Positions 27,301-34,503 of a DNA stretch of 64,000 nucleotides are shown in pieces. Source of the stretch: Parvibaculum sp963975745 (GTDB lineage: Bacteria > Pseudomonadota > Alphaproteobacteria > Parvibaculales > Parvibaculaceae); assembly GCF_963975745.1 (NCBI RefSeq), contig NZ_CAXBIB010000002.1:1-64000 (forward strand), in the 5' to 3' direction. Positions within the stretch are counted from its first letter, which is position 1. Every line of letters begins with the position of its first letter. Below the pieces are notes generated by a model that did not search any database, was not told the origin of the DNA, and saw nothing but the letters and a program-made list of their open reading frames with translations. A program made the position numbers and the translations under genes.

Positions 27301-28104
27301 CTGCCCGACCGGCGCAAGGGCTACACGCAGAAGGCGCTGGTCGGCGGCCACAAGGTCTACCTGCGGACCGGCGAATATGACGACGGCAAGATCGGCGAAA
27401 TCTTCATCGACATGCACAAGGAGGGCGCGGCCTTCCGCTCGCTGATGAACAATTTCGCCATCGCGATTTCGCTGGGGCTCCAGTATGGCGTTCCGCTGGA
27501 GGAATATGTCGAGGCCTTCACCTTCACGCGCTTCGAGCCGGCGGGCATGGTGCAGGGCAACGACCGGATCAAGAACGCGACATCGATCCTCGACTATGTG
27601 TTCCGAGAACTCGCCGTCTCCTATCTCGGCCGCTCCGATCTCGGCCATGTCGACCCGAAGGAAATGGCCTTCGACGCGATGGGCGACGGCGCCGATGAAG
27701 GCAAGGCACCGGTTCCGGCCTCGGCCGTGGTCAGCCCCGGCTACACGCGCAATGCGCAGATGGGGAACCTCTATCTGGTGCGCGGCGGCGCCGCCGCGGC
27801 GGCACGTGCCGACGTTGCCGAAGCGGTCGCGGCGCCGGCCATGCGCGAGCAGACGGTTAAGGCCGAAGTGATGGCGGCCGGCGCGCTGATGCGCTCCGGA
27901 TCCGAGAGCCTTGCCGTCGGCACGGTGGCGATGAGCGTCTCGGCGGGCGGCAATGCGTCGGGCGGCGGCATGTCTCGGGTCGCCGAAGCCCGCATGAAGG
28001 GCTATGAGGGCGAGGCCTGCAGCGAGTGTGGCAACTTCACGATGGTCCGGAACGGGACCTGCATGAAATGCGACACCTGCGGCGGGACCAGCGGGTGTAG
28101 CTGA
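24370..28104 (+). CDS. nrdJ: Adenosylcobalamin-dependent class II ribonucleotide reductase
   Basis: Makes deoxyribonucleotides using a B12 radical, with or without oxygen. 1244 residues, typical of the long alphaproteobacterial form. Catalytic features: Cys 199 (QPHACFIQSV), N474/C476/E478 (ASNPCSEYMF) for radical chemistry, and the QNSNNTVRV and PTGTIGLVMDCDTTGIEP loops. The C-terminal 28 residues are cysteine-rich (CSEC, CMKCDTCGG) and hold the redox-active pair and a zinc-ribbon-like fold. Ribosome site GGGGGAAAG abuts the ATG. It sits alone behind a structured leader and is probably the main RNR; no other nrd gene is in the window. Confidence 0.97.
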   Translation: MRIQRCFTVEGQSPYEGVPFRTTASEIRNPDGSVVFRLQDIAVPAEWSQVACDVLAQKYFRKAGVPAVLKKVPEDGMPEFLWRHVPDQDALAALRPEDRFGPEMDARQVFDRLAGAWTYWGWTGRYFDGEADARAFFDELRFMLAAQICAPNSPQWFNTGLHWAYGIDGPAQGHWRTDPETGVTAPTHSAYEFPQPHACFIQSVADDLVNENGIMDLWVREARLFKYGSGTGSNFSHLRGENEGLSGGGKSSGLMSFLKIGDRAAGAIKSGGTTRRAAKMVVVDIDHPDIEAFIDWKVTEEQKVAALVTGSKINRKHLNAIMRACLNCEADGDACFDPKKNPALKREILAARRAHVPENYVQRVIQFARQGYDEIDFRVYDTDWDSEAYLTVSGQNSNNTVRVTDDFLRAVENDADWTLTNRLNGNAAKTLPARHLWEKVGHAAWASADPGIQFHTTINDWHTCPASGEIRASNPCSEYMFLDDTACNLASLNLMQFRESNGRFDVEAFEHAVKLWTIVLEISVLMAQFPSREIAERSYRFRTLGLGFANIGGLLMSSGLPYDSDAGRALAGAISAVMTGVAYATSAQMARELGPFPAYAENADHMLRVMRNHARAAHGLTSGYEALNVAPVPLDAANCPQADLVDHARAAWDLAVAMGERSGYRNAQATVIAPTGTIGLVMDCDTTGIEPDFALVKFKKLAGGGYFKIINRAVPQALRTLGYDDRAIATIVDYAVGLGTLAGAPGINHETLRARGFTDAKIEAIEGALATAYDIRFVFNKWQIGEDFCTEVLGLDAEETDNLDFDMLGALGFSKTEIDAANIHVCGTMTLEGAPGLKPEHLAVFDCASPCGRTGTRSLSVESHIRMMAAAQPFISGAISKTINMPNGASVEDCKESYMLSWKLALKANALYRDGSKLSQPLSAQLIEDEDEDEEAEESAVEMLVAQPAQERARIVAERGVTQLIEQVKAAEQRREKLPDRRKGYTQKALVGGHKVYLRTGEYDDGKIGEIFIDMHKEGAAFRSLMNNFAIAISLGLQYGVPLEEYVEAFTFTRFEPAGMVQGNDRIKNATSILDYVFRELAVSYLGRSDLGHVDPKEMAFDAMGDGADEGKAPVPASAVVSPGYTRNAQMGNLYLVRGGAAAAARADVAEAVAAPAMREQTVKAEVMAAGALMRSGSESLAVGTVAMSVSAGGNASGGGMSRVAEARMKGYEGEACSECGNFTMVRNGTCMKCDTCGGTSGCS

Positions 28105-28748
28105 AGGCTGAGGGCAGTAAGGACCTGCCCCGCACATTCGCCCGTCCCCAGGCCCCAATCAAACACGTCATGACCCGGCTTGTCCGGATCATGACTATGA
28201 AGAGTTGAGTGTCAGACTGAACGCTGACCCCCAGATAAACTTATCCCCCTCCACCAAACCGTCCCCATATTAGATCCATCTCGCTCCACCGAAGGGCGCG
28301 TCCGGACTGGCCCCGAATGCGTGGAGAGGGTGTCGCGGTCGTGCGGTTTGCGGTGCCATACCGCAAGCCCCGGGAGGCCCATAAGGGAGCCGGGCACTAC
28401 GACCCGGGGACGCCGCCGCCGACAAAAGCGGATGGCGGTCCAGGAGGCTGGTGGGTCCATAAATCCGCGGCGCGCGGGGCGCGGGAACGAAGCCGCCCCC
28501 ACATGTCACATGCACATGTACATGCAACATGTGCGGCCGAATTCGAAATGCGCCCCGCGCATCCTTCACGCCTGAAGGTCGCCCTGTCGTTGTGTGCCGA
28601 CCCCCCGGAAGCATGGCTTCGCGGGGCTGCCAGTGCGTGGTGCCGCGCCGTTCCGTCGCATTCCGGTCAAAATCCGGCTCTAGATAGTCTGTCTGGCGAA
28701 GCGTAGGCTTTTTCGCCCGGATCATCCGGGCCATGGAGAGGAACGGAC
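28105..28748. other. 644-base gene-poor stretch with palindromes and hairpins
   Basis: No convincing protein gene. From left to right: a GGGCAG/CTGCCC hairpin just after nrdJ (28112-28130, possible terminator without a T-run); a near-perfect palindrome at 28167-28195; hairpins TTGCGGT-GCCAT-ACCGCAA (28348-28366) and CCCGG/CCGGG with inner CCC-ATAA-GGG (28369-28394); and a run of ATG/CATG-based palindromes at 28500-28533. Open frames on both strands here have low-complexity products with no family resemblance. The promoter for the fasciclin gene must lie near the right end. Confidence 0.55.
28167..28195. repeat. Palindromic repeat (REP-like)
   Basis: GTCATGA ... TCATGAC arms flank CCGG-CTTGT-CCGG, forming a 29-base near-palindrome with one mismatched pair. 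The core CCGGCTTGTCCGG with CATGA arms resembles an interspersed palindromic repeat that I associate with Bradyrhizobium and related genomes. Only one copy is seen in this window. Confidence 0.6.
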
Positions 28749-29279
28749 ATGAAGACGATCGGAAGTTTCGTTTCGGCATTGTCGATCCTGGCCTGTTCGG
28801 TGTTTCTGGCCGCGCCGGCCATGGCGGCCGACGTCTACCAGACGCTGAAGGCCGATCCGCAGTTTTCGCTGCTCGCGCGGATGATCGAGGCCAATGACCT
28901 CAAGTTTCGCTACACGCAAGGCACGATCACGGTGTTCGCGCCGACCGACGCGGCACTTCTGGCCCAGCCGGGCGGCGTCGACGACATGCTGTCGGGCGAA
29001 AATCCCAGTGTGAAGGAGAATGCCCGCGCCCTGCTGCTCTACCAGATCGTGACAGGACGCCACACGCCTGAAACGCTGGCCGGAAAGGTCACCGAAGCGA
29101 CGACCCTGCAACGCAGCAAGGTCCGCATCGACGGCACGCGCGAGCCGATCCGTTTTGGTGGCGAGTTCGGCGCCAATGTTGCGGGCGCGGCGATTTCGGC
29201 TTCGAACGGCAACATCGTGCCGGTCGACGCCCTGCCGATCCCGGTTTTCGACGAAACGACGCCGCCGCCGGTGCAGTAG
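28749..29279 (+). CDS. Secreted fasciclin (FAS1) domain protein
   Basis: 176 residues. Signal peptide about 1-26 (APAMAA). One FAS1 domain follows: DVYQTLKADPQFSLLARMIEA, then the ITVFAPTDAALLAQPGG motif, LLLYQIVTGRHTPETL, and NGNIVPVDALPIP near the end. FAS1 domains mediate adhesion or bind small ligands; the role here is unknown. GAGAGGAAC precedes the start. It is convergent with the host-attachment-like gene, with a 10-base gap. Confidence 0.9.
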   Translation: MKTIGSFVSALSILACSVFLAAPAMAADVYQTLKADPQFSLLARMIEANDLKFRYTQGTITVFAPTDAALLAQPGGVDDMLSGENPSVKENARALLLYQIVTGRHTPETLAGKVTEATTLQRSKVRIDGTREPIRFGGEFGANVAGAAISASNGNIVPVDALPIPVFDETTPPPVQ

Positions 29280-29289
29280 CGGGCCGCGT

Positions 29290-29736
29290 TCAGACGTTGA
29301 AGTCGTTGGACAGCTGTTCCCTGATCTCGCGCGGTGTCAGTTCGGTATAATCCTTGGCCCGTTCGCCGATCAGGCGATCCCTGGTTTCGGGCGCCATGAA
29401 GCTTCGCAGATCGCCCAGCATTTCGGGCGGGGCGACGACGATCAGCTTGTCGAAGGCGCCGGCACGCGTCTTTTCGAGCAGCGTGTCGGCGACCGAACGG
29501 GCAAAATCGCGCTTTCCCTGCCGATGCGGGTCCGTCGGCGGTTCATAGGCCGAACGGCGGGCGCCGACACTTTCATGGACGCGGCCCGGCCGCTCCGTTC
29601 CCTGTTCGCGGGATGGGGGGTTGGGAACTGCCATGTCGGGCATTGCCGCGACAAGGTCTTCATTGCGCTTTTCGCTGGCCAGAAAGCGGGCTTTCTGGCC
29701 ATCGGCGACGAGAATCCAGATCAGCGCAGGGCGCAT
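29290..29736 (-). CDS. Host attachment protein family (AtsE-like)
   Basis: 148 residues resembling the family named for attachment of Agrobacterium to plant cells: IWILVADGQKARFLA at the N terminus, RDFARSVADTLLEK and FDKLIVVAPPEMLGDLRSFM in the middle. The fold is related to peptide-release factor eRF1 domain-type proteins and to stress-associated cytoplasmic proteins, so the attachment label may not describe its real job. No signal peptide. About 80 bases separate its start from the 3' end of aspS. Confidence 0.85.
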   Translation of the reverse strand: MRPALIWILVADGQKARFLASEKRNEDLVAAMPDMAVPNPPSREQGTERPGRVHESVGARRSAYEPPTDPHRQGKRDFARSVADTLLEKTRAGAFDKLIVVAPPEMLGDLRSFMAPETRDRLIGERAKDYTELTPREIREQLSNDFNV

Positions 29737-29816
29737 GGCCTCCTCCTTTACAGGTGGATGCCGATCCTAACAGCAATGCGGTGGCAACGTCACCGCGGCC
29801 GATGGGCGCGCGCTCC

Positions 29817-31640
29817 TCAGCCTTCCTTCTTCTTTTCCAGCGGCGGCACCACGCGGATATGGAGCTCCTTGAGCTGCTTCGGCTCGACTTCGGAGGGCGC
29901 CTGCATCAGCAGGTCCTGCGCCTGCTGGTTCATCGGGAACATCGTCACTTCGCGCAGATTCTCGACGCCGGCCAGCAGCATCACCATGCGGTCGATGCCG
30001 GGCGCGAGGCCGCCATGCGGCGGCGCGCCATACTTGAAGGCGTTCAGCATGCCGCCGAACTTCGTTTCGACCACCGACTTCTCGTAACCGGCGATGCCGA
30101 AGGCCTTGTACATCACGTCCGGCTTGTGATTGCGGATGGCACCGGAGGAAAGCTCGACGCCGTTGCAGACGATGTCGTACTGGAAGGCCGTGATGCCGAG
30201 AATTTCGTCGGTATCGCCCTCGCCCAGCTCCAGGAATCTGTCGAGCGGATAGTTCGGCATCGAGAACGGGTTGTGCGAGAAATCGATCTTCTTCTCATCC
30301 TCGTTCCATTCGAACATCGGGAAGTCGACGATCCAGCAGAACTCGAAGACGCCTTCTTCCGTGAGACCCAGCTCGGCACCGACCCGCGTGCGCGCCGCGC
30401 CGGCAAAGCTCGTGAACTTCGCCGGCTGGCCTGCAACGAAGAAAACCGCGTCGCCCGCCTTCAGGCCGAGCTGGGTGCGGATCGCCTCGGTGCGTTCCGG
30501 GCCGATATTCTTTGCGACGGGGCCGGCGCCTTCGAGTGCCCCACCCTCTTCACGGAAGAAGATGTAGCCAAGGCCCGGCTGGCCCTCGCCTTGCGCCCAG
30601 GCGTTCATGCGGTCGCAGAAGGCGCGGTTGCCGCCGGTCGGCGCCGGAATCGCCCAGACCTCGACTTTCGGGTCTTTTTCGATCAGACCGGCAAAGACCT
30701 TGAAACCCGAGCCGCGGAAATGATCGGTGACCGACTGCATCTCGATCGGATTGCGCAGGTCCGGTTTATCGGAGCCGTATTTGCGCATTGCATCGGCATA
30801 GGGAATGCGCACGAAGGGATACGGCGAGACCTTGCGGCCATTCGCGAATTTTTCGAACAGCCCGTGCAGCACCGGTTCGATCGCCGAGAAGACCTCGTCC
30901 TGATCGACGAAACTCATCTCGACGTCGAGCTGGTAGAACTCGCCGGGTGAACGGTCGGCGCGGGCGTCCTCGTCGCGGAAGCAGGGCGCGATCTGGAAAT
31001 AGCGGTCGAAACCCGCCACCATGATCAATTGCTTGAACTGCTGCGGTGCCTGCGGCAGCGCGTAGAACCTGCCGGGATGCATGCGCGACGGCACCAGAAA
31101 GTCGCGTGCGCCTTCCGGGCTCGATGCCGTCAGGATCGGCGTCTGGAATTCGTTGAAGCCCGCTTCCGTCATGCGGCGGCGGATATCGGCGATGATCTGC
31201 GAACGAAGCAGAATGTTCTTGTGCAGCGTCTCGCGCCTGAGATCGAGGAAGCGATAGGTCAGACGGATGTCTTCGGGATAGTCCGGTTCGCCGAAGACCG
31301 GCAGCGGCAGGTCCTGGGCTTCCGACAGCACTTCCATCGAGGCGACCGCGATTTCGATTTCGCCGGTCGGCAGGTTCGGATTGACGGTTTCGGCGGTTCG
31401 GGCGACGACCGCACCCTCGATCATGATGACGAATTCGGAACGGACCTTTTCGGCCAGCGCGAAGGCCTCCGCGCGGTCGGGGTCGAAGACCAGCTGGGTC
31501 AGCCCGTCATTGTCGCGCAGGTCGATGAACAGCAGCCCGCCATGGTCGCGCTTGCGGTGGACCCAGCCTGAAAGGCGGACGGTCTCGCCGACATGCGATT
31601 TGCGAATCTCGCCACAGCGGTGGCTGCGAAAACGGGTCAT
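29817..31640 (-). CDS. aspS: Aspartyl-tRNA synthetase, probably non-discriminating (Asp/Asn)
   Basis: 607 residues, bacterial type with anticodon-binding OB fold (1-105), class II core split by a GAD insertion domain (about 300-420), and motif 3 GGLAPGIDRMVMLL. Motif 2 reads FRDEDARADRSPGEFYQLDVEMSF, here given in part as FRDEDARADR. In the anticodon domain the KRDHGG loop has His 33; His at this position marks enzymes that charge both tRNA-Asp and tRNA-Asn in Pseudomonas and Helicobacter, while Leu marks discriminating ones. Dual specificity would require GatCAB elsewhere. Divergent from rnd. Confidence 0.96.
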   Translation of the reverse strand: MTRFRSHRCGEIRKSHVGETVRLSGWVHRKRDHGGLLFIDLRDNDGLTQLVFDPDRAEAFALAEKVRSEFVIMIEGAVVARTAETVNPNLPTGEIEIAVASMEVLSEAQDLPLPVFGEPDYPEDIRLTYRFLDLRRETLHKNILLRSQIIADIRRRMTEAGFNEFQTPILTASSPEGARDFLVPSRMHPGRFYALPQAPQQFKQLIMVAGFDRYFQIAPCFRDEDARADRSPGEFYQLDVEMSFVDQDEVFSAIEPVLHGLFEKFANGRKVSPYPFVRIPYADAMRKYGSDKPDLRNPIEMQSVTDHFRGSGFKVFAGLIEKDPKVEVWAIPAPTGGNRAFCDRMNAWAQGEGQPGLGYIFFREEGGALEGAGPVAKNIGPERTEAIRTQLGLKAGDAVFFVAGQPAKFTSFAGAARTRVGAELGLTEEGVFEFCWIVDFPMFEWNEDEKKIDFSHNPFSMPNYPLDRFLELGEGDTDEILGITAFQYDIVCNGVELSSGAIRNHKPDVMYKAFGIAGYEKSVVETKFGGMLNAFKYGAPPHGGLAPGIDRMVMLLAGVENLREVTMFPMNQQAQDLLMQAPSEVEPKQLKELHIRVVPPLEKKKEG

Positions 31641-31799
31641 GGTGTAAAGCCTTGAGATTCCTGCACGAATCGGCGGGAAGTATACATATTGTTATCCAGT
31701 CGGAGGCGAAAAGCGCATGGATCGGCGGGACTTGTCAAGGGTTGGCCAGATGCCACGGGCCCCGCGACAGCGGCCGCCGGATCGGCTATAGAGCGGCGC

Positions 31800-32957
31800 A
31801 TGGAAATCATCACGACGAATGAGGCCCTGAGGGCCGTTTGCAGCCGGCTCTCCAAGGCGGGCTTTGTCACGGTCGATACCGAATTCATGCGGGATTCGAC
31901 CTTCTGGCCGATCCTGTGCCTGATCCAGCTTGCCGGGCCGGAAGACGAGGTCATTGTCGACCCGCTGGCGCCCGATATCGACCTTGCCCCCTTCTACGCG
32001 CTGATGCGCAACCCGAAGGTCGTGAAGGTCTTTCACGCGGCGCGGCAGGACATCGAGATCTTCTATCACGAGGGCGACACCATTCCCGATCCGCTGTTCG
32101 ATACCCAGGTCGCGGCGATGGTTTGCGGCTTCGGCGATTCGGTCGGCTACGAGACGCTGGTCAAGCGGCTGGCCGGCGGCGAGGTCGACAAGTCGTCCCG
32201 CTTCACCGACTGGTCGCGCCGGCCGCTGAGCGAGAAGCAGCTCAACTATGCCATCAAGGACGTCACCTATCTCCGGACGATCTACGAGGTTCTGGCCAAG
32301 CGCCTGACACAGACCAAGCGGGCGCGTTGGGTGGCCGAGGAAATGTCGGTGCTGCAGAACCCAGAAACCTATGCGATGCGACCCGAAAACGCCTGGAAGC
32401 GCGTCAAGGGACGGTTCCGGGGCACGCGCGGCCTGGCAGTTCTGGTCGAAGTGGCAGCATGGCGCGAGCGTCAGGCGCAGGAGCGCGACATGCCGCGTTC
32501 GCGGATCATGAAGGACGACGCGCTGGCCGAGATCGCCACGCAGATTCCGCGCTCGCTGTCCGATCTCGACGGGCTGCGGGCCGTGCCCAAGGGCTTTTCC
32601 AACAGCCGCTCGGCAGCGAGCCTGATGGAAGCGATCGAGCGCGGCCTTGCCATGAAGGAAGAGGATATTCCGGTGGTCGAGGGACCGGAGCCCTTGCCGC
32701 CCGGCATCGGGCCTCTGGTCGAACTCCTCAAGGTCCTGCTCAAGATCAAGTGCGAGGAGCATGACGTGGCGCAGAAGCTCGTCGCCAATGTGGCCGATCT
32801 CGAACGCATTGCGGCGCATGCCGAACCGGATGTACCGGCCCTGAAAGGCTGGCGGCGCGAACTCTTCGGCGAAGACGCACTGCGCCTCAAGCGCGGCGAG
32901 CTGGCCATTGGCGCCAACGGCCGAAAGATCCTGCTGATCGAGACCGGGAAGCGATAG
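31800..32957 (+). CDS. rnd: Ribonuclease D
   Basis: 3'-5' exoribonuclease that trims tRNA precursors. 385 residues from ATG 31800 (MEIITTNEALRAV), the conserved family start. DEDD exonuclease motifs: VTVDTEFMRD (Asp, Glu), VFHAARQDIEIF (Asp), and the Exo III tyrosine/aspartate in QLNYAIKDVTYL. An HRDC domain follows (about 210-290: AWRERQAQERDMPRSRIMKD). Stop lies 19 bases from the convergent end of ppx. Part of the aspS-rnd-ppx-ppk neighbourhood usual in this class. Confidence 0.95.
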   Translation: MEIITTNEALRAVCSRLSKAGFVTVDTEFMRDSTFWPILCLIQLAGPEDEVIVDPLAPDIDLAPFYALMRNPKVVKVFHAARQDIEIFYHEGDTIPDPLFDTQVAAMVCGFGDSVGYETLVKRLAGGEVDKSSRFTDWSRRPLSEKQLNYAIKDVTYLRTIYEVLAKRLTQTKRARWVAEEMSVLQNPETYAMRPENAWKRVKGRFRGTRGLAVLVEVAAWRERQAQERDMPRSRIMKDDALAEIATQIPRSLSDLDGLRAVPKGFSNSRSAASLMEAIERGLAMKEEDIPVVEGPEPLPPGIGPLVELLKVLLKIKCEEHDVAQKLVANVADLERIAAHAEPDVPALKGWRRELFGEDALRLKRGELAIGANGRKILLIETGKR

Positions 32958-32976
32958 GGCGCCGTCCTGCGGGCGT

Positions 32977-34473
32977 TCACTTTCCGATACGGATATCGCC
33001 CTTGCGGCCAATGGCCCTGGCCAGCGTTCCCAGGCGCTTGGCGACGATCTCGCCGATCAGCGGTTCGTGGCGTCGGGGCACGGCGAGCGTCAGCGTGGTT
33101 TTGCCGGCTTCAAGCTTCGTTTTCGGCAGCATGCCCATGGTCGCGCCCGACAGCGTGAAGGCCAGACGCAGCGCAAGGCCCAGCACCAGTGCACGCTCGT
33201 GTTCACGCTCGCCGATCAACCCCGTGACATTGCCCAGCATCTGGGGCTCGCCCCGACCCTCGTGACGGTGGTAGCCGACGCGGGCGAGGAACAGGCGTCC
33301 GGCGTGGTCGATGCCAGAGAAGGGCGCCAGCAGAATCTGCATCATCGCGTGGTGGGCGCGGTAGTCCGGATGCACATACCAGCCGATATCGGCCAGGATG
33401 CAGGCCGCACGGCGCAGGCGCATCTCCTCAGCCGTTTCGCCGAGTACTGCTTCATCAAAGAGCGGGGTCGTCCATTTGAAGAACTCGCTGCCATGCTGCG
33501 GAAAGCGCGCGAGGCGCCCCGCAAGATCGCGGCAGCCGGCAATCAGCGGGTCCTTCGCCTGCTCCTTCCTGTCGAGCCGGTCGAAGAGAATGCCTTCGCG
33601 CAGACCATAGGCCGAAATCACCACTTCCCTGGCCTTCGTGGCGGCAATCAGCTTGTCGAGAACAAGTGCGCCGAAAGGCAATGCCTCGATCCGGCGCTCC
33701 GAGACATCAGGTATCTGGGCCAGCGATTTGGGACCCAGCTTCTCGATCAGGCGGGCAATGTCGGCCGCGTCGCGGCCCGGAATCACATATTGATGGAGAA
33801 CATGGATCGGGTAGTCGCGATGCGACATGTGGATGCGGGCAAGATTTCGCCAGACGCCACCAACGGCATAGAAGCGCTTGCCAGGTACATCCTTCAGCCA
33901 TTCATGCTCCCCCAGCGCCCGGTCGACGATGGCCTCCGCCTCGGCGAGGCTGCCATGGGCAAGATCGATCAGGCGGAGAGGACCGATGGGCAGCGTGGCG
34001 CCGGGGCCGGTCCTGCCGCCGGCAACGGGCACCAGTTCGAGGCTGCCACCACCGAGATCGCCGACAAGGCCCTCAGCCTCGGGAATACCCGAGAGGACGC
34101 CCTGGGCCGAGAGGCGCGCCTCATCCTGTCCGGAAAGGAGGTCGATTGGAAAACCGCATATCTTTTCGGCGCGAACGAGAAAATCCGGTCCGTCTTCGGC
34201 ATCGCGCACCGCCGCCGTTGCGGCGGCGACCAGCGTCGGTACGCCGATCTGCTCGCGCAGTGCCATGAAACGCCGCAAAGCATCGAGCGCCCGTTCGATG
34301 CCCTTGGGGTCGAGCTTGCCGGTCGACCCCAGCGAACGGCCGAGACCCGCCATCACCTTTTCGTTGAAGACGATCACCGGATTGCGCTCGGCGCCCGCAT
34401 AGACGACGAGCCGCACAGAATTCGAACCGATGTCGACAATGCCGAACCGGCCGCCGGGCTTTCCGCGGCTCAA
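32977..34473 (-). CDS. ppx: Exopolyphosphatase / Ppx-GppA family
   Basis: Removes terminal phosphate from polyphosphate, and in some bacteria hydrolyses pppGpp. 498 residues. The actin-like ATPase fold shows FGIVDIGSNSVRLVVY (phosphate 1 loop), AAATAAVRDAEDG, LSGQDEARLSAQGVLSG and the phosphate 2 loop GLVGDLGGGSLEL. A C-terminal HD-like helical domain follows from about 310 (ACILADIGWYVHPDYRAHH). It starts 30 bases after ppk, so synthesis and breakdown of polyphosphate are on one transcript. Confidence 0.95.
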   Translation of the reverse strand: MSRGKPGGRFGIVDIGSNSVRLVVYAGAERNPVIVFNEKVMAGLGRSLGSTGKLDPKGIERALDALRRFMALREQIGVPTLVAAATAAVRDAEDGPDFLVRAEKICGFPIDLLSGQDEARLSAQGVLSGIPEAEGLVGDLGGGSLELVPVAGGRTGPGATLPIGPLRLIDLAHGSLAEAEAIVDRALGEHEWLKDVPGKRFYAVGGVWRNLARIHMSHRDYPIHVLHQYVIPGRDAADIARLIEKLGPKSLAQIPDVSERRIEALPFGALVLDKLIAATKAREVVISAYGLREGILFDRLDRKEQAKDPLIAGCRDLAGRLARFPQHGSEFFKWTTPLFDEAVLGETAEEMRLRRAACILADIGWYVHPDYRAHHAMMQILLAPFSGIDHAGRLFLARVGYHRHEGRGEPQMLGNVTGLIGEREHERALVLGLALRLAFTLSGATMGMLPKTKLEAGKTTLTLAVPRRHEPLIGEIVAKRLGTLARAIGRKGDIRIGK

Positions 34474-34503
34474 TGCATATCCTCCGCCGTTTGACGCCGG
34501 AAG

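Noticed and set aside
28317..28706. Open frame of about 130 codons after nrdJ
   Set aside because: No family resemblance, poor composition, and the region is better explained by hairpins.
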